IMG/VR virus record: IMGVR_UViG_3300042288_002227
Span: 1 to 20,638 of that record
Direction: 5' to 3' (one strand)
Origin: a virus
DNA length: 20,638 bases
This document shows positions 12,758 to 20,525 of this stretch, one piece after another; within the stretch, counting starts at the first letter, position 1, and every line of letters begins with the position of its first letter. Below the pieces are notes generated by a model that worked only from the letters and a program-made list of their open reading frames with translations, made no database searches and was not told where the DNA came from. The translations under genes were made by a program, and so were the position numbers.

Positions 12758-15726
12758 GCACCCTGTTCGTTCGCCCTGGCCACACGCACACGGCGTCGCG
12801 CGTTCTCTCCGCCACCTCCGAGGCCGGGCTTACCGTGGCCCCGCCGACGCCTGGCACATCGAACCTCGGGCAGCTCCGCCTCCGCGCCACCGGGAACCCG
12901 GTGGCCGCGGCGGCGCTCGACGTGAAGCTCCAGACGGGCGGCAACGCGAGCGGGTACGCGCTGGTCACCGGCTCCGGCCAAGGCCTCGGCGCCGCGGCGA
13001 TCTGGAAGCGCACCACCGACGCCGCCGGCGCTGGCACGCTGGATTGGCGCGGCTACGTCGACACGCCCTACCTCGTGCGGGTCGACTACCCAGTCGCCTA
13101 CGGCACCGGCGTCGGCCGCCCGTCGACGCCGCGGACGCTCGCGAACGGCGACCTCGGGTTCGTCACGTCCCACGCGCCGACCAGCGCGAGCACGTTCACG
13201 TTCACCCGCGTGACGACTGCTGGGGTCGCGTCCACGGTGACCATCGACGCCACGTCGACGACCTCCGACAAGCAGAGCGACTTCGTCGTGCTCCCGAACG
13301 GCCGGCTCGTCGTCGTGCGCGCGCTGAGCCTCTCGCTCACCCGGTTTTCCTCGGACGACGACGGCGTGACCTGGTCCGCGTCCTCGTCGTGCGGCACGGT
13401 GACGTCGAGCCAGGACATGGTCTCGCTCGAGTACGTGGACGACCTGCTCGTCATGGTCGTCGCCTCCTCGACGGGGAGCGCCGTGACCGAGGTCCGCGTG
13501 AGCCAGGACGAGGGCTACAACTGGACGACGGTCGACTCCAGCCAGACGCTCCGCAACGTGCGCACGGCAGTCACCGCCAGCGGCAAGGTCCTCGCCATCT
13601 CGCTCGTTGGCAGCGCCCCCGAGGTGCGCACCATCGCCCCGGGCGGTGGGCTGTCGACCACGGGCGTGGACGCCGATCTCACGTGCAACAGCGGCCGGCT
13701 GGCGATCGTGACGCGCGACGACGGCGTCGTGTGGGCCTTCGCGACGAACAGCACCGCAGGGAGCCACGTCGACATCGACGCGTCCTGCTCCCTCGACGGG
13801 GGGGAGACGTGGACCAACCCGCTCGGCGGGCAGAAGGTGGTGAACCTGAACAGCACGAACACGAACGCGGGCTGGCGCGCGATCTCGGCTGGCACGTGGG
13901 CGGGCCGCGTCGTCATCCTGGCGCTCTCTCGCTCCTCGGGCGGCGGTGCGTCCGACTACGCCATGCACCTCTACACGCTCGGCGGCTGGGAGACCGTGAC
14001 GGAGGGCGGCAACGTCGGCAGCGTGATCGAGACGTACAACGCAGGGTACATCCCCGTCGACTACCCGGACGCCCTGGCCACGCCCTGGACGCGCACCAAC
14101 ACCGGCGCCGGGGCGACGGTCACCAACGAGGGGCCGCTCCGCTTCGTCTCCACCGGCGCCAACGCGACTTACTACCTGGCGCCGACGGCGGTGCTCGCGG
14201 CCTCCGACGCGGGCGGGACCTACAAGGTCCGCTACCGGTGCCGCCAGGTCAGCGGCGGCTCCGTGGCCGTCACGTCGAACGGCTTCCGCTTCTCCGTCTC
14301 GGACGGGTCCGGCAACCACCAGGGCTTCATCCTCCGCATGTCCACGACGCAGTTCCAGATCGTGGACACGTCGGGCACGAACATCAGCCTCATCACGGCC
14401 GATATGACCATCGCGACGGAGTTCCTCTTCGCTTTTGCGCACGATTACGTCGCAGGCGTCAGCGGCCGGCTCGCCTACTGGTATCGGCAGGATGGCAGCT
14501 CAAAATGGACCGCCGGCCCGGTCTCGACCGTGCCTGAGTACGCGGTGGTCGGCAACTCGCAGCTCCGGCTTGGCGGAAGCTCGGCCGTCGCTGGGACGCA
14601 CGACTGCTACTTCATCGGCGTCTCCGGCTCCTCGGACAACCTGGAGGCCGGCTACACCAACCCGAACGACCTCCGGGGGCGCGCCCTCGGGACGCTCGCC
14701 GACTACTACCTCTCCGACGGGATCTACCTGGGCGGCCGCAACATGGGCGGCGTGCCGGGCGACACGTACACTGTCGCGACCACGTACCAGTTCGGGCGGG
14801 AGAGCATCTGGCACGAGCTCCGGCCCTCGCGGAAGTGTCACAGCGCCAGCGACAACGTGAGCTGGAACGTTGTGTTCGATGCCGGCTCGGGCGACACGTT
14901 CCGGGGAGACACCGCGGGCCTGTTCGGGACAAACTTCCGCAGCGCGACGCTCCAGTTCAACACCTCCGACTCGTGGGGCACGCCCGCGCTCGCGCTGTCG
15001 CTCGACGCCACCCTCGACACTCGCACCATCGGCGCGGGCAACCGGGGCCCCGGCTACGTCGGCCCCACGAGCTCGCCGAGCTGGAGGCCGGGCCAGTTCC
15101 GGAGCGACGGCGACGGCCACCGCTTCTTCCTGGACGTCGGCGGCACCGTCTACGAGATCACCGACAACGACGCCGATCGGATCTACGTCACCGGCGCGGA
15201 CTTCTCGGCGGCCTCGGGCAGCATGTACGTCTTCGGCGATCACATGGCGCTCAAGACGAACTTCGTGCTGTACCGCTTCATGCGGCTGCTTGTCGGTGCC
15301 CAGCAGACCCCGCCGGCGGACAACTGCTACCACGTCGGGACGCTGATCTTCGATCGCGCCTTGACGCCGGCGCAGACCTACGACCACGGCTTCGTCGACC
15401 GCATCGAGCCGCGCGTGGAGGTCATGGAGGCCGACAGCGGCTACCGCACGTCGGCGCGCATCGGCCCCCGGCGCCGCACGCTGGCGATCCAGTGGGCACC
15501 GATCGCCCACGCCTCCGCCAGCTTCGATCTGGAGCTCCGGCTCCGTGACTTCTACGCCGCGCTGGAAGGGGCGCACCGGCCGATCATGTTCTGGCGCGAC
15601 ACCGACGACTTCGCGACCGCCGGGCTCTACCGGGTCGTCGGGACGTACCAGGCGACGAACGTCTGGGGCGAGGGGACTACGGCGCTCACGCGCGTGGACC
15701 AGCTCGTCCTCGAGGAGTGTCTCTGA
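12754..15726 (+). CDS. Large tail-tip protein with sialidase-type Asp-box propeller and hub-like C-terminus
   Basis: This 990-residue protein probably sits at the tail tip and contacts the cell surface. Three canonical Asp-boxes (S-x-D-x-G-x-T/N-W) are visible: SDDDGVTW at 200-207, SQDEGYNW at 250-257 and SLDGGETW at 346-353, marking a BNR-type beta-propeller over about 110-430. A second beta-rich region (about 430-635) looks like a ConA-like sandwich. The last 112 residues (from about 879; MFWRDTDDFATAGLYRV, ending VDQLVLEECL) look like a distal-tail/hub domain, consistent with the gene's place right after the tape measure. I could not identify the sialidase RIP motif or arginine triad, so sugar binding is as likely as cleavage. 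ATG 12754 overlaps the tape measure stop (ATGA). Confidence 0.75.
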   Translation: MSTLFVRPGHTHTASRVLSATSEAGLTVAPPTPGTSNLGQLRLRATGNPVAAAALDVKLQTGGNASGYALVTGSGQGLGAAAIWKRTTDAAGAGTLDWRGYVDTPYLVRVDYPVAYGTGVGRPSTPRTLANGDLGFVTSHAPTSASTFTFTRVTTAGVASTVTIDATSTTSDKQSDFVVLPNGRLVVVRALSLSLTRFSSDDDGVTWSASSSCGTVTSSQDMVSLEYVDDLLVMVVASSTGSAVTEVRVSQDEGYNWTTVDSSQTLRNVRTAVTASGKVLAISLVGSAPEVRTIAPGGGLSTTGVDADLTCNSGRLAIVTRDDGVVWAFATNSTAGSHVDIDASCSLDGGETWTNPLGGQKVVNLNSTNTNAGWRAISAGTWAGRVVILALSRSSGGGASDYAMHLYTLGGWETVTEGGNVGSVIETYNAGYIPVDYPDALATPWTRTNTGAGATVTNEGPLRFVSTGANATYYLAPTAVLAASDAGGTYKVRYRCRQVSGGSVAVTSNGFRFSVSDGSGNHQGFILRMSTTQFQIVDTSGTNISLITADMTIATEFLFAFAHDYVAGVSGRLAYWYRQDGSSKWTAGPVSTVPEYAVVGNSQLRLGGSSAVAGTHDCYFIGVSGSSDNLEAGYTNPNDLRGRALGTLADYYLSDGIYLGGRNMGGVPGDTYTVATTYQFGRESIWHELRPSRKCHSASDNVSWNVVFDAGSGDTFRGDTAGLFGTNFRSATLQFNTSDSWGTPALALSLDATLDTRTIGAGNRGPGYVGPTSSPSWRPGQFRSDGDGHRFFLDVGGTVYEITDNDADRIYVTGADFSAASGSMYVFGDHMALKTNFVLYRFMRLLVGAQQTPPADNCYHVGTLIFDRALTPAQTYDHGFVDRIEPRVEVMEADSGYRTSARIGPRRRTLAIQWAPIAHASASFDLELRLRDFYAALEGAHRPIMFWRDTDDFATAGLYRVVGTYQATNVWGEGTTALTRVDQLVLEECL

Positions 15727-17288
15727 TGCGGCTCACGCAGGCCGAAGCCGAGCTCGAGGACGGGCATCGCCCCGTGTGGCTCCTCACGCTCACGCTCCCC
15801 GACGGGCGCGCCCTGCGCCTGGCGAGCCGGCCGATGCGGGTGCTCACCCGGCGCGGCGCGGTGCTCTCGTTCGACCCGTTCCTCGCCGGCGTCAGCGAGT
15901 TCGACCAAGAGCTCGACGTGTTCAGCCTCGACGGCGTGGGCGCGCTCACCCAGGCCCAGGTGGAGATGGTTACGCCGGGCACCTCGCTCGGCGCGCTCCA
16001 GGGCGACTGGCACCACGTCACCGCCGCGACCGCCGAGCTCGCGCTGCTCTGGGCGGGCCAGGTCTGGGACGATCGCCTCGTCGCGCTCGCGGGCGGCATC
16101 GCCGGTGCGGAGTTCGGTGTGGCCGACCAAGTGTCCACGCTCTCGCTGGAGACGACTCCGCCCGCCACGTCCGAGACGATCGGCGACGACGCGCGCGACG
16201 TGGGCGCCGACTGGCCCACTCCGGTCGACACGGCGGGCGACGACATGTCGGACCTCGAGGGGAAAAAGTACGTCCACGTGTACGGCGCCGCGAAGTCGGT
16301 CCCCTGCTACAAGGTGGGCGAGGTCTCCTCGGGCACCAACCGGCTGATCCTCTGCGGGCACCACCTGCCCCGTACGGGCGCCTCGTACACGGTGACGGTG
16401 TACGAGGACGGCGAGTCGCCGACTCCGTACATCGTCACGAACGGCACGATCAACGGCAAGGAATACGCCTACGTCGAGGGCGCAGCCGCCTTCCTGTCGA
16501 CAAACGGGGCGTACACCTGGGACGCGACGCACGGCGGCATCGCCGCCGCCGACGGCGCCGACCGGCCGGCGCTCGGCGCCGAGGGCGTCATCCGCCGCCT
16601 CCTCGTCGACTCCGGCCTGGCGGTGGACTGGCGCGCGACGGAGCCGGCGCTCGCCCGGCTCAGGGACTGGCGCATCGCGATCTACACGGACCAGGAGGCG
16701 ACGGCGATCGAGGTGCTCCGGGACCGCGTTCTTCGGCACCTCCCAGTGATCGAGATGAACAGCGGCAAGGGCCTCTGGCTGGCCTACTGCGACCCGCACG
16801 TCGCTGTCCCCGAGGCGCACCTCACGCTCGGCCAGCAGCTCCTCGGGCGCGTCGGCCGCATGGGGGTGTCCGACCTTGAGGCCATCCGGAACGCGTTCAC
16901 CGTGAACTACGCGCCCGAGGCCACCTCCGGCGATCTCATGGAGACCGTCACCCTGGACGCGTCCACGTCCGCGCTCTGCGCCCTCTCCCAGCAGCTCTAC
17001 GGCGTGCGCGCCGACGCCCCCGTCGACTGCGACGCCACCGACGACGCGACGACCGCGCTCCGCATCGCGGGCGCCCGGGCGAGCCGCCTCGCCATGCCGC
17101 GGCGCGTGCTCCAGTACGAGCTCGCCGCGGACGTGTACTGGCTGCAGGCCGGCGCCGTCGTGACGATCACCGACGACGGCTACGGCCTGACGCGCCAGCG
17201 CGCCGTGTGCACGCGGGTCTCGCGCACCATGGTCCCGTTCCGCGCGCAGTTCGACCTCGTGGACCGCACGCCTAACGGGCTTGTGTAG
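15726..17288 (+). CDS. Tail hub / baseplate-type minor tail protein
   Basis: This 520-residue protein is the second tip gene after the tape measure, where siphophages code the tail hub or tail-associated protein. It opens with a strand-rich domain (HRPVWLLTLTLPDGRALRLA). A helical segment follows around residues 305-340 (IAIYTDQEATAIEVLRDRVL, then RHLPVIEMNSGKGLWLAY) of the kind found in hub proteins that organise a trimer. It ends with beta-strands. No peptidase or lysozyme motif is visible. ATG 15726 is chosen over GTG 15717 because it overlaps the previous stop (TGATG) and has a GAGGAG site 8 bases upstream. Its TAG stop codon (17286-17288) lies inside copy 5 of the recurrent element. Confidence 0.7.
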   Translation: MRLTQAEAELEDGHRPVWLLTLTLPDGRALRLASRPMRVLTRRGAVLSFDPFLAGVSEFDQELDVFSLDGVGALTQAQVEMVTPGTSLGALQGDWHHVTAATAELALLWAGQVWDDRLVALAGGIAGAEFGVADQVSTLSLETTPPATSETIGDDARDVGADWPTPVDTAGDDMSDLEGKKYVHVYGAAKSVPCYKVGEVSSGTNRLILCGHHLPRTGASYTVTVYEDGESPTPYIVTNGTINGKEYAYVEGAAAFLSTNGAYTWDATHGGIAAADGADRPALGAEGVIRRLLVDSGLAVDWRATEPALARLRDWRIAIYTDQEATAIEVLRDRVLRHLPVIEMNSGKGLWLAYCDPHVAVPEAHLTLGQQLLGRVGRMGVSDLEAIRNAFTVNYAPEATSGDLMETVTLDASTSALCALSQQLYGVRADAPVDCDATDDATTALRIAGARASRLAMPRRVLQYELAADVYWLQAGAVVTITDDGYGLTRQRAVCTRVSRTMVPFRAQFDLVDRTPNGLV

Positions 17289-17295
17289 TACCGGG
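17282..17295 (+). promoter_or_regulatory. Recurrent start-associated element, copy 5
   Basis: TGTGTAGTACCGGG overlaps the 3' end of the tail hub gene: bases 17286-17288 are its TAG stop. It ends three bases before the tail fibre ATG at 17299. Its CGGGAG end may also serve as ribosome site, which joins element, stop codon and start signal in under 20 bases. Confidence 0.6.
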
Positions 17296-17298
17296 AGC

Positions 17299-18021
17299 AT
17301 GAACACCCTCCTGTCCCGGATGCGCGCGCGGCTGTACGCGCTCGCCGCGCTCGTCGACCCGCCGTCGCCCGGCGCCAGCCTGTACTACGGCACGAACAGC
17401 GGCGGGACGAAGGGCTTCCACGCCCTGGGCGGCGGCGGCGGCGGCACCACGGACCACGCCGCGCTCACGTCCAACCTGGGGTGGACCTCGAGCGCCCACA
17501 CCGGCACCGCCTCGCGCCTCGCCAGCTTCGACGGATCGGGCGCCGCCGCCTACACGCAGATCGGCGCGGCCGGCGGCGTCCAGGCGTGGGACGCCGACCT
17601 CGACGGCTACGCCGCCCTCGCGTCCGCCGGCCTCGTCGCGCGCACCGGTGCGGGCACGGCGGCGGCGCGCACCCTGACCGCCGGCTCGGGTCAGGTCAAC
17701 GTCAGCAACGGCGACGGGGTCGCCGGCAACCCGACCGTCGACCTCGCCTACGCGGGCGCGCTCCGCGAGACCGGCGGCCCTACGACGCTCACGGTGGGCG
17801 CGATGGCCGACGGTGAGATCCTCATCCGCTCTGGCTCAACCCTCGTCACCCTCGCCGCGCCTGCGTCCGGCGACCGCCAAGGCCGCGTCCTCGGCTACGC
17901 CGGCACCGCGCTCGCCTGGATCGCCATGCCCCTCGTGAGTGTGCTCGGGCGCGGCCCCATCGTCATCGAGGGGCGCGGCATTGTCCACGTGCCCGACTGC
18001 GTCACCGTTGGAGTGCTGTAA
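17299..18021 (+). CDS. Tail fibre-type protein
   Basis: This 240-residue protein has modules typical of phage tail fibres: a DHAALTSNLGWTSSAHTGTA segment (52-71), GYAALASAGLVARTGAGTAA (103-122), and RTLTAGSGQVNVSNGDGVAG (124-143) followed by NPTVDL. These Gly/Ala/Thr-rich beta repeats form trimeric fibre shafts. A poly-Gly stretch (about 44-49) links a short helical N-terminus (MNTLLSRMRARLYALAAL), which may anchor it to the tip. The C-terminus is short and beta-rich with no recognised receptor-binding domain. ATG 17299 is chosen for the GGGAG just upstream; an in-frame TTG at 17281 would lie inside the hub gene. It ends with TAATG coupling to the next gene. Confidence 0.8.
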   Translation: MNTLLSRMRARLYALAALVDPPSPGASLYYGTNSGGTKGFHALGGGGGGTTDHAALTSNLGWTSSAHTGTASRLASFDGSGAAAYTQIGAAGGVQAWDADLDGYAALASAGLVARTGAGTAAARTLTAGSGQVNVSNGDGVAGNPTVDLAYAGALRETGGPTTLTVGAMADGEILIRSGSTLVTLAAPASGDRQGRVLGYAGTALAWIAMPLVSVLGRGPIVIEGRGIVHVPDCVTVGVL

Positions 18022-18998
18022 TGCCGACCCGCTACCACGTCGGGACGAACACGCCGGCCTCGGATAACGCCGCCGGCATCATGGCGTCGCTGGCTACCCT
18101 GTTCGGCGTCACCCAGGACGTCGACATCGCGGGTGCGCCGGGCGTCGTCTCGGCGATGACGTGGACGCGCGACACCACGGCCGGCTCCCAGGCAATCTAC
18201 TCGTCGGCCTTCGGGCCTCGAAACTGCCGAATCATCATCGCCGTCCACGACTCGGGCACGCCTTCGCCCTCGCCTACGATGGTGGCCTCGGCGGACACGT
18301 ACACGGCGGCGAACATCCTGATCGGGCTCTGCGACAACGCGAGCGGGGCCTACGCCGGATGGAACCAAGCCGCGCCGTTTACCGGCTGCACGTTCGCCGG
18401 CTACTACCGGCTTGGGCCGAGCGCAGGCGCGTCCACGGGCGGCGGCATCCGGGCGTGGGTGAGCACGAAGGACTTGTGGCTCCAGTACCGCTCCACGACG
18501 AGCGTTGTGCAGGCGGCTTGCGCCGGCGCCGTCGTCACGGGCGCCACTGGCTACCAGGAGAGCGACGGCTACCGGTACGGGCTCGCGGTGTCGGGCATCG
18601 GCGACATGAGCGGCCAGTTTCGGTCCAACACGAACTCGATCGCCGGGTTTTTCGGAAAGAACGGCACCACAAACGGCACACCCCACTTCGGGCTCTACGC
18701 CGTGGGCGGCACCGCGTGGCAGACGGTGCGCATGGAGCACACTCGCGTGGCCGCCGCAACCGTCGACATGGGCAAATGGGCCTCCTCCGGGCCGGTCGCG
18801 AGCCGCACGGGCATCTCGATCCAGCGGTCGGCGACCCCGGAGAACTCCGTTGGGTCGTGGTCCGGTGTGAGCGACGGCCCGGCGGCGCAGACGGCCTCGA
18901 TCGTCAACGACTCTGCGGCGGCGCTGTGGGGGTGGGTGTTCGGCTCGCAACCAAGCGGCGCCGGTGAGGACTCGGTCGTCATCGCGCGGGTGTACTGA
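18021..18998 (+). CDS. Tail-tip or receptor-binding protein of unknown family
   Basis: This 325-residue protein is Gly/Ala/Ser/Thr-rich and almost wholly beta-stranded, with frequent aromatic residues and few long helices (e.g. GYYRLGPSAGASTGGGIRAW, then VSTKDLWLQYR). I recognise no named domain. Its start overlaps the tail fibre stop by one base (TAATG, 18019-18023) and its own stop overlaps the next start (TGATG), so it belongs to the fibre sub-unit. A globular tip or adhesin that sits on the preceding short fibre is the simplest reading, and would explain why that fibre has no obvious head domain. It could equally be another decoration or baseplate protein. Confidence 0.6.
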   Translation: MPTRYHVGTNTPASDNAAGIMASLATLFGVTQDVDIAGAPGVVSAMTWTRDTTAGSQAIYSSAFGPRNCRIIIAVHDSGTPSPSPTMVASADTYTAANILIGLCDNASGAYAGWNQAAPFTGCTFAGYYRLGPSAGASTGGGIRAWVSTKDLWLQYRSTTSVVQAACAGAVVTGATGYQESDGYRYGLAVSGIGDMSGQFRSNTNSIAGFFGKNGTTNGTPHFGLYAVGGTAWQTVRMEHTRVAAATVDMGKWASSGPVASRTGISIQRSATPENSVGSWSGVSDGPAAQTASIVNDSAAALWGWVFGSQPSGAGEDSVVIARVY

Positions 18999-19198
18999 TG
19001 CTGTCGTCTGTGCTCGCCACCGAGGAGGCCTGGGGCACCGTGTCTCGCATCGTGGCGCCGCCCGCGCATGTCGAGGCGCTACGCGAGGAGCTCCTCGACG
19101 CCTCGCGCGGCGACCTCGACGCGATGGTCGAGCCGGGCGCCCCCGGACGCCTCGTCGTCACCGCAGGGGGCATCGACTGGCCCTTCGGCGGGCTCTGA
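18998..19198 (+). CDS. Small hypothetical protein at the end of the fibre sub-unit
   Basis: This 66-residue protein is of unknown function. It has one amphipathic acidic helix (about 22-43, PAHVEALREELLDASRGDLD) followed by a strand and a Trp-Pro-Phe end. ATG 18998 overlaps the previous stop as TGATG; there is no ribosome site of its own, so translation is probably coupled. It ends 36 bases before copy 6 of the recurrent element. Small proteins at the end of a fibre group can be assembly chaperones, but nothing in the sequence shows this. Confidence 0.55.
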   Translation: MLSSVLATEEAWGTVSRIVAPPAHVEALREELLDASRGDLDAMVEPGAPGRLVVTAGGIDWPFGGL

Positions 19199-19234
19199 CG
19201 CGCGCGGGTTCCTCGTGCATGACGCTCATCTGGC

Positions 19235-19248
19235 TGTGTAGTACCGGG
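19235..19248 (+). promoter_or_regulatory. Recurrent start-associated element, copy 6
   Basis: TGTGTAGTACCGGG lies in the 63-base gap between the fibre sub-unit and the candidate lysis cassette, 13 bases before the holin-like ATG at 19262. A separate AGGAG ribosome site lies between them. The first half of this gap (19199-19234) holds no other recognisable feature. Confidence 0.6.
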
Positions 19249-19261
19249 CCAGGAGCACACG

Positions 19262-19573
19262 ATGCCCGAGCAGTCCCCGGGATGGTACGCGAAGCCCTTC
19301 ACGCTGTCGTTCCCGGCGGGCATCATGGCCGTCCTCGGCACCGCTCTCGTCAGCGCAGCCGCCGCAGGCGGGGTGGGGGCGGCGACGCGCGATGGCGACC
19401 TCTCGTCCATCGACGCGCGGATCGACGCGAAGGTCGGGGCGGCAGTGGAGCTGCTCCGGCGCGAGGAGCTCTCCTTCCACGCGGCCGCGGACCAGGTGTC
19501 GGCGACACGGTACGACGAGATCCTTCGGCGGCTCGACCGCATCGAACGGCAGCTCGACGGGGCTGGGCAGTGA
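19262..19573 (+). CDS. Candidate holin (one transmembrane segment plus coiled coil)
   Basis: This 103-residue membrane protein could make the timed lesion that releases the lytic enzyme, or act as a spanin-like or membrane-anchor subunit. A short polar N-terminus (1-16) is followed by one hydrophobic segment (about 17-40, FPAGIMAVLGTALVSAAAAG) with many small residues. A charged heptad-like helix follows (about 46-98, ending DEILRRLDRIERQLDG). This topology is the reverse of XhlA-type proteins, where the coiled coil comes first. A good AGGAG site precedes ATG 19262. The gene starts a new sub-unit after copy 6 of the recurrent element and overlaps the next gene by GTGA. No lipobox is seen, which argues against an outer-membrane spanin. 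Confidence 0.6.
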   Translation: MPEQSPGWYAKPFTLSFPAGIMAVLGTALVSAAAAGGVGAATRDGDLSSIDARIDAKVGAAVELLRREELSFHAAADQVSATRYDEILRRLDRIERQLDGAGQ

Positions 19574-20154
19574 TCACCACCACGATCCCGGAGCTCCGCG
19601 CTCGCCTCGCCCGCGAGGGCCACGTGGTGTTCCGCGGCGCCTACAACCTCACCCTAGGCGTGCTCCGCGCGCACCCCGGCACCCTCGACCGGTGCGACGA
19701 CCTCTTCTACGCCCTGTTCGAGGACGAGGCGGCGACGTGGCAGCTCCAAACCTGGGCGTGCACCGCCGACCCGGGCCGCCCTGCCGTGACCGCGCCGCGG
19801 CGGCGTGACGGCGTCGCCATCATCGCCACGGGGCAGCACCGCGGCGCCTACAAGCTCGGGCTCCACAAGGGCGTCGACGTGGCGCTCGTGCCCACGCGCC
19901 CCATCCCGTGCTGGCGCGACGGGAACCGCGACGAGGTTCTGGACTACGAGGGCCCCCTCTACAGCTCTTCGCTGCTCCAGATCCACCGCGGCCCCCGCAC
20001 CGCCGACCGTCCGGTCGGCCCGTGGTCCGAGGGCTGCATCGCCATTGTCGGCAAGGGCATCGACGAGCTGTACGACCTCTGCCTGGTCAACACCGCCCGC
20101 GGGCACGGGTCCACGTTCTCGCTCTCCGTGCTCGAGCACCCGGCGGCGGCGTGA
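19570..20154 (+). CDS. Putative cell-wall-acting enzyme with H...SxGC motif (endolysin candidate)
   Basis: This 194-residue protein directly follows the holin-like gene, the normal place of an endolysin. It lacks lysozyme or zinc-amidase signatures. It does have QIHRG (H139) followed 17 residues later by WSEGCI (S153-C156), plus an earlier GLHKG (H99) and a WRDGNRDE segment (116-123). An H...S-x-G-C arrangement is the active-site pattern of YkuD-type L,D-transpeptidases, and similar LHKG/WRDxNxD/HR/WSxGC proteins occur in phages and bacteria as uncharacterised proteins. A peptidoglycan peptide substrate is therefore plausible but inferred. GTG 19570 overlaps the previous stop (GTGA) and the stop overlaps the next GTG. 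No signal peptide is visible, so it would need the holin for export. Confidence 0.6.
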   Translation: MITTTIPELRARLAREGHVVFRGAYNLTLGVLRAHPGTLDRCDDLFYALFEDEAATWQLQTWACTADPGRPAVTAPRRRDGVAIIATGQHRGAYKLGLHKGVDVALVPTRPIPCWRDGNRDEVLDYEGPLYSSSLLQIHRGPRTADRPVGPWSEGCIAIVGKGIDELYDLCLVNTARGHGSTFSLSVLEHPAAA

Positions 20155-20447
20155 CCGAGGAGACCGCCCGCGAGGTCCGCCAGCTCGTCGCCGCCCTCGT
20201 CGAGCTCGCCGCCGATGGCGTCCGCGCCGGCGCCGACGGGCAGCTCTCCGCCGACGAGGTGATCGAGCTCTCCCTCGACGTGGTCGCCCTGGGCGACGCG
20301 CTGCGCGACCTGGCCACGCCGAGCGACCCGGAGAAAGCGGCCGCCCGCGCGCGCGCAGCCGAGGCCCGCCTCGCCGCGCACATCGAGCGGCGCCGGACGA
20401 AGCGGCGGCGCCGGCTCCGCGAGACCCGGCGCGTGGTCGTCGGGTAG
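20151..20447 (+). CDS. Small Arg-rich helical protein at the end of the lysis cassette
   Basis: This 98-residue protein is helical throughout. The N-terminal part has an acidic helix, then a short ADGQLSADEVIEL segment (28-40) reminiscent of an EF-hand-like loop but too short to claim one. The C-terminal 35 residues are very rich in Arg and Ala (RRRTKRRRRLRETRR), suggesting contact with nucleic acid or membrane phospholipid. GTG 20151 overlaps the endolysin candidate stop as GTGA. It is the last gene of the block; its function is unknown and a regulatory or lysis-accessory role is only suggested by position. Confidence 0.6.
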   Translation: MTEETAREVRQLVAALVELAADGVRAGADGQLSADEVIELSLDVVALGDALRDLATPSDPEKAAARARAAEARLAAHIERRRTKRRRRLRETRRVVVG

Positions 20448-20484
20448 GCCTTCCCGCTGCGGAAAGAGCCGCCTCCCCACCCGT

Positions 20485-20506
20485 CCGGCGTGGCACCGGC
20501 GTGGCA
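20485..20506 (+). repeat. Perfect tandem duplication of an 11-bp unit
   Basis: CCGGCGTGGCA occurs twice head to tail (20485-20495 and 20496-20506). It is just downstream of the last gene. It could be a binding site pair or simple slippage. Confidence 0.7.
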
Positions 20507-20525
20507 CGCCCGCCGCCAGCCGATG

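Noticed and set aside
12754-15726. Calling the tail-tip protein an active sialidase
   Set aside because: Asp-boxes occur in many non-enzymatic propellers, and I could not find the RIP motif or the arginine triad.
17281-17298. TTG 17281 as start of the tail fibre protein
   Set aside because: It lies within the hub gene and inside the recurrent element; ATG 17299 has a GGGAG just upstream.
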